6,160 nt of DNA from an uncultured bacterium. Its GTDB lineage: Bacteria > Acidobacteriota > UBA890. A model generated the notes under the pieces. The model saw only the letters and a list, made by a program, of their open reading frames with translations, did no database searches and was not told where the DNA came from. Shown here in pieces: positions 1-6,160 of the stretch (its first letter is position 1; each line of letters begins with the position of its first letter). The position numbers and the translations under genes were made by a program. Where the stretch lies: positions 1 through 6,160 of the forward strand of contig CALAKE010000033.1 in NCBI GenBank assembly GCA_937922775.1. Reading direction: 5' to 3'.

Positions 1-138
1 CTCCGCGTAGCATTTGACGACGCTACGATCCTGATACCAGGGGAGCTGTTCAGCTCAGCAGGGCGGCGTCGAAATGGCGCCTGCCTGGCTCCGGGTGCCT
101 CTGATCCAACAATAGCTGGCCCGAGGTTCAGAGGGTAG
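1..138 (-). repeat. Leader-region direct repeat, copy A (upstream of an off-window minus-strand gene)
   Basis: This stretch shares two blocks, in the same order and orientation, with the region upstream of the TPR gene. Block 1 is 1-14 versus 1277-1290 (13 of 14 identical; CTCCRCGTAGCATT on the plus strand). Block 2 is 104-138 versus 1389-1423 (33 of 35 identical). The blocks are 89 nt apart here and 98 nt apart in copy B, and the middle has diverged. In copy B, block 1 ends inside the Shine-Dalgarno of the TPR gene, 12 nt before its ATG. By analogy, copy A would be the 5' leader of another minus-strand gene starting about 12 nt beyond the left edge. The repeat is seen directly; the off-window gene is inferred. 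Confidence 0.7.
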
Positions 139-222
139 TCAGGCGCGGGCCCAGGATCAGGCCGAGCGCCGGCGGCTCCAGCCGGGGCCGAAAAATGCGC
201 CTGTGCTTGTCCTGTTGGCCGC

Positions 223-238
223 GTGCGCCGGCGCGCAC
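223..238 (-). terminator. Short GC hairpin after the TPR gene; weak terminator candidate
   Basis: A perfect 6-bp stem (GTGCGC at 223-228 with GCGCAC at 233-238) closes on a 4-nt CGGC loop, 13 nt downstream of the TPR stop codon on the minus strand. No T-run follows directly. The nearest minus-strand T5 is at 195-191, about 28 nt further on, so a classical intrinsic terminator is not supported. Short palindromes of this kind are common in GC-rich DNA. It could also be a neutral or mRNA-stabilising hairpin between two minus-strand genes. Confidence 0.25.
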
Positions 239-251
239 CTCCCGCCGCCGC

Positions 252-1265
252 CTACCCGATCATGCTCTTGAGGGCATCGATGAACTGCTGGATCTCTGCA
301 GCCTCAGGAGAATCGGGCTCTTGCTCGAGGAACAACTCGAAGTGATCGACGGCTTTCTGGTACTCGCTGGTGCGGGCATACGCATAGCCCAGGTTCTTGT
401 GCGCCTGGGGAAAATCAGGCCGAAGCTGGACGGCCATTTCGAGCTCGGCGATGCCACCCTCGACATTGCCTGCCTCGATCATCATCGCACCCATGTTGTA
501 GTGCGACTCCGGATCCTTTGGACCCGTCGCCTGGGCTGCCTCGACCTCGGCCGCGGCAGCCTCTTCGTCGCCCATCTCTCTATACACCTGGGCGAGGGCC
601 AGCCGGGCGGCGGCGCTGTCGGGAACTCGCCTCAGCCATTCATCGAACTGAGCCTTGGCTTCCTCGAGACGCCCCAGAGCCAGGTAGCTATTGCCCATAT
701 TCTGCGCGATCGCCGCAAGACTGTCGTTATTCTGCTCGTTGTCGTCAATGTTGGAACGGGCCTGCTCCATGAACTGAATCGACTCTTCGTGATTGCCCGC
801 TTCGAATGCCGCGACACCCATGGAATATGCGTCGCTCGCCTCGGTCGCACGCAGCACCTCTTCCGACAGAGTGTCGGCTTCCATAACGATGTCGTTCCGA
901 TTGCGGCCGCGCCTGATATTGACCTCCAGCGCAGTCGGAACGTAGCCCTCGAGCGTAGCCACAATGCGAACCCAGGCAACTCGGACATCGCGGGCGAAAT
1001 ACTCGCCCTCGTCGTCGGTTGTCAATTCGACGGGCTCTACGGGGACGACCGTAGGATCCTGGTGGAGCATCGAGATAACGACCGTTACGCCCTCGAGCGG
1101 ATTGCCCTCGGCGTCGGTGACCATGCCGGAAACGCGGGCGTTCTCTTGTGGAGAGTCGTACGGCAGTGGCTCGCTGACAGCTCCGGCCGAGACAGGGAGG
1201 GCAACGGCCAGAACCAAGGTCAGGCCCGCGAGCATTGCATTTCTGAGGCATCGACGCGACAGCAT
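252..1265 (-). CDS. Exported TPR protein with an N-terminal carboxypeptidase-regulatory-like domain
   Basis: This encodes 337 residues. The start at 1265 is chosen because GGAGGAGG (1280-1273) lies 7 nt upstream and because it yields a clean signal peptide: basic MLSRRCLR, hydrophobic core at about 10-25, and a VSAGA cleavage region at 25-29. An in-frame ATG at 1397 would add 44 polar residues before the signal. Residues 43-130 resemble a carboxypeptidase-regulatory-like beta-sandwich (CarboxypepD_reg), with 'SGMVTDAEGNPLEGVTV' and later 'TTDDEGEYF'. About five TPR units follow: 147-172 (less canonical), 184-217, 218-251, 254-287 and 288-321, with a capping helix at 321-336. Typical motifs are 'GNSYLALGRLEEAKAQF' and 'NLGYAYARTSEYQKAVDHF'. 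TPR arrays bind proteins, so a periplasmic or surface scaffold role is likely. No catalytic residues are visible and the partner is unknown. It is divergent from the VWA gene. A paralogue may lie off the left edge, judging from the repeated leader. Confidence 0.93.
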   Translation of the reverse strand: MLSRRCLRNAMLAGLTLVLAVALPVSAGAVSEPLPYDSPQENARVSGMVTDAEGNPLEGVTVVISMLHQDPTVVPVEPVELTTDDEGEYFARDVRVAWVRIVATLEGYVPTALEVNIRRGRNRNDIVMEADTLSEEVLRATEASDAYSMGVAAFEAGNHEESIQFMEQARSNIDDNEQNNDSLAAIAQNMGNSYLALGRLEEAKAQFDEWLRRVPDSAAARLALAQVYREMGDEEAAAAEVEAAQATGPKDPESHYNMGAMMIEAGNVEGGIAELEMAVQLRPDFPQAHKNLGYAYARTSEYQKAVDHFELFLEQEPDSPEAAEIQQFIDALKSMIG

Positions 1266-1272
1266 GACAAAT

Positions 1273-1280
1273 CCTCCTCC
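1273..1280 (-). promoter_or_regulatory. Shine-Dalgarno site of the TPR gene
   Basis: GGAGGAGG on the minus strand with a 7-nt spacer to the ATG at 1265. It fixes the start there rather than at the upstream in-frame ATG at 1397. Its distal half lies in the conserved block 1 of the leader repeat. Confidence 0.85.
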
Positions 1281-1423
1281 ACGTAGCATTGATGACCGCT
1301 GGGAGTCTGAAATATCTGTTTCTGAGAGGCCCCGCCGAGTCCTCCGGGGATCCTTCGCCCGAGGTCCACTTGAAGCTGAGTCTCTCAAATCCAACAATAG
1401 CTGGCCAGAGGTGCAGAGGGTAG
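1277..1423 (-). repeat. Leader-region direct repeat, copy B (upstream of the TPR gene)
   Basis: This is the partner of the repeat at 1-138. Conserved block 1 (1277-1290) covers part of the TPR ribosome-binding site. Conserved block 2 (1389-1423) lies about 125-160 nt upstream of the TPR start codon. Read on the minus strand, block 2 includes GGCCAGCTATTGTTGGAT. Its TATTGT is a 4-of-6 match to a -10 hexamer, but no convincing -35 lies at the right distance, so a promoter within block 2 is only a guess. Conservation at both ends with divergence between fits a duplicated promoter and 5' leader whose functional ends are retained. Confidence 0.7.
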
Positions 1424-1491
1424 CCTGTTAGGGTACCTGCAGGCTCCTTGGATGTAGGCGACTTCAGGTGCCGCGTCAGGCTTCTCTCGCG

Positions 1492-1536
1492 CTCGATCGA
1501 CCGCGATCGTAGCGACCGCGACTGAGGTCTATCGAG
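1492..1536 (+). promoter_or_regulatory. Two-part hairpin just upstream of the VWA gene, overlapping its ribosome-binding region
   Basis: The outer arms CTCGATCGACC (1492-1502) and GGTCTATCGAG (1526-1536) pair at 10 of 11 positions, with only C1498/T1530 unpaired. Inside them, 1503-1509 pairs with 1513-1519 (6 of 7, one A-C mismatch) around a 3-nt loop, leaving 1520-1525 as a one-sided bulge. The 3' outer arm runs into GAGGGCAGG (1534-1542), the only Shine-Dalgarno-like sequence before the ATG at 1551. If transcribed, the fold could partly mask ribosome binding. It could equally be a dyad operator in DNA. No T-tract follows, so it is not a terminator. The pairing is seen; a regulatory role is inferred. 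Confidence 0.5.
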
Positions 1537-1550
1537 GGCAGGCTAACCCC

Positions 1551-2804
1551 ATGATCTCCCCGAATAATCTGCTGCGCATGAGACGAATCGCGACGTTCTT
1601 GATGTTGCTGGCCTTGGCTGCGCCGGCAACGGCATGGCCCGGAGATCCCGCTCGCTCGATGTCGGCGGACGGCATGACATCTCGGTCGAGAGAACTCCAA
1701 GACTCGACATCGGACCCCGAGGTGAAGATTGTCACACCTCGTTCTGATCGGCCGCTGCCGAATCCGATCGTCATCCAAGCCCTCGTCAGGTCGCCTGTAT
1801 CGAGGCCGATCAGCGGTGTGGTTGCGTACTTTGATGACCAGGAGCTCGCCACACTGACTGAACCGCCATATCGCTGGATCGTCTCCCGCGCCGCCAGAGC
1901 TTCGCTCGCACACGTTCGCGTGATTGCAACAGACTCGGAGGGTCTGGTCGGCGGCGACGAGGTGATGGTGGCGGGGACGCCCGGACTCGGTTTCGAGGCC
2001 GAAGTCCCAGCGGTGAGCCTCAACGTTGGAGCGCTCGACGAGCGTGGCGGGTTCGCGCTCGACTTGAAGCCGCAGGAGATCGTCTTGCGCGACAACGACA
2101 TCGAGCAGGAGATTCTCGATTTCACCCGTACGGATGCTCCGCTGCGGGTGGCAGTCCTTGTCGACCACAGCGGCAGCATGGGCGGAAAGATGGCAGACAC
2201 CGTCGAAGCTCTGGTGGGGTTCCTGCGGCGCCTGGAGCCCGGTGACCAGGTCAAGCTCATGGGCTTCAACCACAGCGTCACCTCCTACACGCCGTTTACC
2301 GACAGGCACGACATGGTGGCGAACTTCGCGCAGGGCATTCAGGCCGAAGGCGGGACGGCTCTCTACGATGCCCTGCTCTACGCCTATCGCCAGCTCGAGC
2401 CGTATGAGCTCGCACGAGAGCGGCGCGTGATCTTCCTGCTCACTGATGGAAAAGACAGGGAGAGTCGGACCACGGCGGAGCCAGCCCTCGAGTTGGTACG
2501 CGCGGGAGGCGTCACCGTCTTCGCGCTGGGGCAGGGCGAAGCCCTCCGCGATGAGGATCTCCGCGAGGTGATTCTCGACATCACCCGGACAACCGGTGGA
2601 GACGCCTACTTCGAAAGTGATCGTGGCCGGTTGCGAGAGAGCTTCAACGAGATCGCTCAGGCGATGAGAGCTCTGTATTTCGTCTCGTACCGGCCCTCTG
2701 ACTCAACCCCTGGTTGGCACGAGATCACCATCGAGCTCGGGCGGCCGGGATTGCGGGCCCGCCACAAGCCGGGGTACCAGCGCGGCGTTGGAGGATCCCG
2801 TTGA
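1551..2804 (+). CDS. Exported VWA-domain protein with an intact MIDAS (acidobacterial VWFA-related type)
   Basis: This encodes 417 residues. The export signal is RR at 11-12, a hydrophobic stretch at about 13-25 and a probable cut after ATA (26-28). Residues 56-142 look like an Ig-like beta domain. A lead-in at about 155-192 ('LDLKPQEIVLRDNDIEQEILDF') is typical of the acidobacterial VWFA-related family. The VWA domain spans about 198-375. It has a complete metal-ion-dependent adhesion site: D205-x-S207-x-S209, T269 in 'GGTALYDAL' and D299 in 'FLLTDG'. The tail at 376-411 ('YFVSYRPSDSTPGWHEI', 'PGLRARHKPGYQRG') is also family-typical. Such domains bind protein ligands through a divalent metal, and the ligand here is unknown. 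ATG 1551 is preferred because GAGGGCAGG precedes it. ATG 1578 would give an equally good, shorter signal peptide but has no Shine-Dalgarno. The stop codon overlaps the start of the large downstream gene. Confidence 0.95.
   Translation: MISPNNLLRMRRIATFLMLLALAAPATAWPGDPARSMSADGMTSRSRELQDSTSDPEVKIVTPRSDRPLPNPIVIQALVRSPVSRPISGVVAYFDDQELATLTEPPYRWIVSRAARASLAHVRVIATDSEGLVGGDEVMVAGTPGLGFEAEVPAVSLNVGALDERGGFALDLKPQEIVLRDNDIEQEILDFTRTDAPLRVAVLVDHSGSMGGKMADTVEALVGFLRRLEPGDQVKLMGFNHSVTSYTPFTDRHDMVANFAQGIQAEGGTALYDALLYAYRQLEPYELARERRVIFLLTDGKDRESRTTAEPALELVRAGGVTVFALGQGEALRDEDLREVILDITRTTGGDAYFESDRGRLRESFNEIAQAMRALYFVSYRPSDSTPGWHEITIELGRPGLRARHKPGYQRGVGGSR
2790..2794 (+). promoter_or_regulatory. Shine-Dalgarno site for the TTG start of the large downstream gene
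   Basis: GGAGG lies within the last codons of the VWA gene, with a 6-nt spacer to TTG at 2801. Site and spacing are close to ideal. The TTG shares bases with the VWA stop codon (TTGA, 2801-2804), which makes translational coupling likely. This supports TTG rather than a later ATG as the initiator. Confidence 0.8.
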
Positions 2805-5800
2805 TCCGTTCCGCCCTGCCACCACGGTCGATCGCGAGGGCACCTCTCGTCGCGGCCATCGCTACGGCCATATTGATCTTGTCGCTCTCGCCGTCCTCGC
2901 TGGGGCAGGAGGAACACGACGCCCGCGTTGGCGAGGTCCTCATTCCTGGAGGAGAAGGATTCATACGTTCCGTTTTGGGGATGGCTCCGAGAGATCTGGA
3001 CCGCTACGGCCAAGGATTCCTCGTCGAGGTAGTCAACCAGCTTTCTCAGCCGACAGCCCTCAACTACCCGGCGCGCCTGCGACGCACTCTGGATGATCTC
3101 GAGGATCTGCGGCGATTCCTGGCGGATCTTGAAACCAGGTATGGCGAGACCGTTGCTCGCCTTTCGACTCCAGGCTCTCATTCCCACCGCCGTGCGGTGG
3201 AGCTGCTTGCGTACTTCGGGCTCCGCGTACGTGAGGAGGGCGGCGCGGCGCGGCATGAACGCGACGACTCCGAGGAGGCTCTGGGGCGGCGCCGGCTACT
3301 CGCCCAATTGGGTGTCTCGCTGCCGGTCCAGATGCAACTGGGGGTAACAGGTCAACCGATCGTTCTGGAAATCCACGACACACCGTCCGTCATTCCCTTC
3401 GGGATCGATGCCTGGCGGCAACAAGTCTTTGATGACGATGTCGGCTCGGACAATATGTTGCGAGCTTTCATCGCGGATGCTCGCGCTCGCGACGTCCTCC
3501 TCGCGTATGCGCAGATGGACCGGCAAACGCGAGATCTACTGTACGAGGAGATCGGCCTCCGCGCAGTACACCAGGACGACGCATGGGCACAGGGGCTCCG
3601 GCGCCTGGCTCCATATCTGAGAGCGCAGGACGGTGCTTTGTTGCTGCCCGGCGATGACCGCGCCGCGTGGGAGACCATCCTCGAGCCCTGGGAAGACACC
3701 GCCGAGCTGGTGGAGAGGGCATCGATGGCAGGTGGCGGGCGAGCGGCACACTTGTGGCGAGCGCTTTCGTTGGTGCCGAAGCCTCGTGCCCGCTACTTGC
3801 TGACCTTGAACGGGGAAACCAGAGAGGATCGTACCGTATGGGCGTCGCGCCTCTACCTCAGTATCCGCACTCCCGAGTTCGGTGATCCCATCCGCTGGCC
3901 AGATGACGCCGCCGAGCTCTTCATGGGTCTTCGTCTCGATCCTGTGGCCGGCGGCCTGGCGTGGCCTGGGGGGGCACGCGCGTGGCTAGCTGCCGTCCGT
4001 CGGCCTGAAGGCTCCCTGCACGATCCTGGTGCTCTCGACGAGCTTTTCGAAGAGCTGGATTCAGAGCCCGACTCCGGCCCTGTGGCCGATTCCGTGTTGT
4101 TGCTCACCTTGCTGATGGATTTTGACCCGCGCGGCGAGAATACCCCGGCGATTCGTTCCTTCCTCGCGGTGTCGGAAGCGCTTCGGTATCAGCCGGAGGA
4201 GACAGTCAGACGGGCCGTGCCCCTTCTGTACCGCGATTATGATCGATTCGGTCGTGCCTACGGCTTCCTCACCGTGCCTACCCCGCTGGCTCCCCTGACC
4301 GTCGAGAAGTTCGCAGCGTATCTGCATCGAATCGACTCCGTGCAACGCAGCAGCTTGCGCATCGATACCATACGCCAGCACCAAGCGACCCTGATCCTGC
4401 TACACCGGCTGCTGGTGAATGACGTCATACCCGAGGAGGATCGTGACTCCCTCCTGCAACGCCTGTTCGACGTCGAGATCGAGCCGGAGGAAGGCTCCGG
4501 CATGGATGCCGCTGAGGAGATGGCTACCGAGCAGCCGCCGGCGCGGGGCACCGATTACGGCACTGCCCTCCTCGAGTTCTTAGGCTCGGATCTGGTACCA
4601 GCTGTGGGCCGCAAGCTTGTGGACGAAGGCTGGCAAGGCGATCCCACTGATGCACGCGCCGTACTCGCAGCCGGACTGGTCGGGCAGTTGGCGCGTGCTC
4701 CTGTCGAGGTCCAGGGCATTCTCTTCGAGTACGCGCCAACCGTGAGTCAGAGCCACCTGCTGGAAAGGCACCTTCGTCAGCAGCAGACACCGCCGCTCGA
4801 GCTGCTGTTCCAACTCGATGCCCTAGTCACAGAGATCGGCACGCTGCCGACAACCGAGGGACTCGCCGAGCCAGCTAGTCTGACGACTGCTGACCAGCGT
4901 CGGATGCTCGCCCTCGCCGACCAACTCGAGTCAATGCTCGCCGAGCTCCGAGAGCCACTCCCCCCGGGAGTTCTCGAGACTGACGGTGACGAGGCCGCTC
5001 CAGTACCAATCCCTCGGTCCAATCTGTTCGATCGTGGTGAGTCGCTGGCGCAGCAGCTCCGTGAAGGATCACTGCATCCGGTCGCTGCGATCAGCACGCG
5101 GCGAGCAATTACGTCGTTCCTGGGAGATGCCCTTGTCGGCTGCGTCTATGCCCTCCATCTGGGAGACCCAGACGCCGTCATCTATCAGCGTCGGCATTTG
5201 TCGTGGTTGCATCGGCGCGGGCCGGAAGAGGTCCCGGGTGGCATGCCTCTCTCTCTCTACGGCCCGTGGGCGCTGACCGCTGAGAGTAGGGCTGCGGATG
5301 GAGGGCACCGGCTGATCAACAGCCTCTATGGAGTCGCCGGGATCCTCGGCCATTGGAACCTCGAACTGACCTTGCCTGACGAGCTTGCCAGCGTGGATCC
5401 GCTCGCGGAAGAAGCCTGGGGAGGCATGCTGGGAGACCTTCACTACACGGCGTTCGACCGCGAGACTCGGGGGGTCGTGATTCGGCGCCACGCTCGGGGT
5501 GAGGCGTGGATAAGGGCCGCGGTTGATGCCCGTGATCCCAACCTGGTACCAGCGTTCGCGGCACCCGGAGAGACCGCCATCGAACCTCACCGGTTGGCCG
5601 AGACCCTGCGTCCTCTGTTGGCCCCATTCGAGCACCAGCGTGTCACCGATGCTATCGAAGCAGGAGAGGAGCAGCTTGCCCTGCGCCTCGTCTCTCCGGG
5701 CAACCGGTACTTGCTGGCTCGGGCGGCCGACGGCGGCGATGCCAGCACCTCTGCCCGTGCGCGCTGGGCCATCGATCAGGTTGCGGGCATGCCCGTCGGT

Positions 5801-6160
5801 AGGGCCGGCGATTACCTCGGCCTCGGCCACCCGCCTGATGTTCCGCAGGGCGAGGTCGGCGATAATCTGAGGGACCCACGCATCTACACCCGCCTGCTCG
5901 ATATTCGCATCCGCCTCGCGGTCGAGCTGGAGAGGCAGGGCCTGCCGAGCGCTTTGGATGCTCGATTGTTGACGTATGCCATGGCTGAGGTCTTGAGCCA
6001 CGCTCCACCGGTGGTGGTCGATAGATGGCGAGGCATTCTTGATGCCCTCGATAGAGGGATATCGGAACAGTCAGTGAGAATGTGGATCCTCGACATGGCC
6101 TTCGCTGACGAGCTCCTGCTGCCCGGCGAGACGATGACGCCAGACTCGCGACGGTATCCT
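2801..6160 (+). CDS. Very large exported protein of unknown function, 3' end cut by the window
   Basis: The frame is open for 1120 codons from TTG 2801 to the last base, with no stop, so the C-terminus is missing. The start is supported by GGAGG six bases upstream and by an export signal that begins there: basic residues R3, R9 and R13, a hydrophobic segment at about 16-30 and a likely cut after SLG (33-35). No later transmembrane stretch is evident. The mature part looks mainly alpha-helical and is rich in Leu, Ala, Arg, Asp and Glu, with one cysteine (C781). Two Pro/Glu-rich, low-hydrophobicity stretches at about 559-585 and 718-740 look like linkers, dividing it into roughly 36-558, 586-717 and 741 onward. 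I recognise no family and see no nucleotide-binding loop, protease, glycosidase or metal motif. Weak helical-repeat (HEAT- or TPR-like) character is possible but not clear. It overlaps the VWA gene by 4 nt, so the products probably act together outside the cytoplasm. Confidence 0.9.
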   Translation, partial: MIRSALPPRSIARAPLVAAIATAILILSLSPSSLGQEEHDARVGEVLIPGGEGFIRSVLGMAPRDLDRYGQGFLVEVVNQLSQPTALNYPARLRRTLDDLEDLRRFLADLETRYGETVARLSTPGSHSHRRAVELLAYFGLRVREEGGAARHERDDSEEALGRRRLLAQLGVSLPVQMQLGVTGQPIVLEIHDTPSVIPFGIDAWRQQVFDDDVGSDNMLRAFIADARARDVLLAYAQMDRQTRDLLYEEIGLRAVHQDDAWAQGLRRLAPYLRAQDGALLLPGDDRAAWETILEPWEDTAELVERASMAGGGRAAHLWRALSLVPKPRARYLLTLNGETREDRTVWASRLYLSIRTPEFGDPIRWPDDAAELFMGLRLDPVAGGLAWPGGARAWLAAVRRPEGSLHDPGALDELFEELDSEPDSGPVADSVLLLTLLMDFDPRGENTPAIRSFLAVSEALRYQPEETVRRAVPLLYRDYDRFGRAYGFLTVPTPLAPLTVEKFAAYLHRIDSVQRSSLRIDTIRQHQATLILLHRLLVNDVIPEEDRDSLLQRLFDVEIEPEEGSGMDAAEEMATEQPPARGTDYGTALLEFLGSDLVPAVGRKLVDEGWQGDPTDARAVLAAGLVGQLARAPVEVQGILFEYAPTVSQSHLLERHLRQQQTPPLELLFQLDALVTEIGTLPTTEGLAEPASLTTADQRRMLALADQLESMLAELREPLPPGVLETDGDEAAPVPIPRSNLFDRGESLAQQLREGSLHPVAAISTRRAITSFLGDALVGCVYALHLGDPDAVIYQRRHLSWLHRRGPEEVPGGMPLSLYGPWALTAESRAADGGHRLINSLYGVAGILGHWNLELTLPDELASVDPLAEEAWGGMLGDLHYTAFDRETRGVVIRRHARGEAWIRAAVDARDPNLVPAFAAPGETAIEPHRLAETLRPLLAPFEHQRVTDAIEAGEEQLALRLVSPGNRYLLARAADGGDASTSARARWAIDQVAGMPVGRAGDYLGLGHPPDVPQGEVGDNLRDPRIYTRLLDIRIRLAVELERQGLPSALDARLLTYAMAEVLSHAPPVVVDRWRGILDALDRGISEQSVRMWILDMAFADELLLPGETMTPDSRRYP

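Noticed and set aside
195..1286. A 363-codon plus-strand open frame opposite the TPR gene
   Set aside because: It mirrors the TPR gene almost exactly. It has no signal peptide, family resemblance or convincing ribosome-binding site, whereas the minus strand has TPR motifs, an export signal and GGAGGAGG. Long antisense frames are expected in GC-rich coding DNA.
1266..1397. Upstream in-frame ATG (1397) as the TPR gene start
   Set aside because: It would place 44 polar residues ahead of a clear signal peptide and would ignore the strong GGAGGAGG site before ATG 1265. The extension also runs through the repeated non-coding leader.
1389..1423. A possible sigma-54 promoter (TGGCC...TTGTT) in the conserved 35-nt block on the minus strand
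   Set aside because: The GG and second-element spacing is one base short, and the invariant GC of the -12 element is GT here. It does not meet the consensus.
1476..2309. Overlapping minus-strand open frames of 250-277 codons opposite the VWA gene
   Set aside because: The plus strand encodes an unmistakable VWA protein with all MIDAS residues. The minus-strand products have no family character.
5069..6001. A 310-codon minus-strand open frame inside the large gene
   Set aside because: It lies wholly opposite the continuous 1120-codon plus-strand frame and encodes a low-complexity-looking protein with no recognisable domain. It is best explained as a codon-bias shadow.
252..6160. A Bat (aerotolerance) type operon, because TPR and VWA genes are adjacent
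   Set aside because: The VWA protein is a soluble exported type without the flanking membrane helices of BatA/BatB. No MoxR ATPase or BatD-like gene is present, and the TPR gene is divergent rather than in the same operon.
1..6160. CRISPR array, insertion sequence, tRNA or phage/defence genes
   Set aside because: No regularly spaced short repeats, transposase motifs, terminal inverted repeats, cloverleaf sequences or defence-type catalytic motifs were seen. The only direct repeat is the two-copy leader.

Overview
The window is GC-rich bacterial DNA. The best taxonomic clue is the protein at 1551-2804, a secreted von Willebrand factor A (VWA) protein. Its layout (short lead-in, 'VLVDHSGSM' MIDAS, C-terminal 'YFVSYRP...PGLRARHKPGY' tail) matches the 'VWFA-related, acidobacterial' family (TIGR03436 type). 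A secreted TPR protein with a carboxypeptidase-regulatory-like domain is also common in that phylum. I therefore infer an Acidobacteriota-like organism. This rests on family resemblance only; no search was run.

Layout: 1-251 is intergenic. It holds a copy of a leader sequence that points to a minus-strand gene just off the left edge. 252-1265 (minus) encodes an exported protein with a CarboxypepD_reg-like domain followed by about five TPR repeats. 1266-1550 is a divergent intergenic region. It carries the second copy of that leader (1277-1423) and, next to the plus-strand gene, a strong two-part hairpin (1492-1536). 1551-2804 (plus) is the exported VWA protein. 2801-6160 (plus) is a very long open frame of 1120 codons. 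It starts at a TTG overlapping the VWA stop codon, has a good Shine-Dalgarno sequence, and runs off the right edge without a stop. It encodes an exported, mostly helical protein that I do not recognise, and it occupies more than half of the window.

All three proteins carry N-terminal export signals, so the locus appears to work outside the cytoplasm. The VWA and large-protein genes are almost certainly co-transcribed and translationally coupled. The TPR gene is divergent and may be one of a tandem pair with the off-window gene. A reasonable but unproven picture is an envelope assembly in which the VWA and TPR proteins are protein-interaction modules and the large protein is a partner. No enzyme, nucleic-acid-binding or defence motif was found, and no tRNA, rRNA, CRISPR or mobile element is visible.
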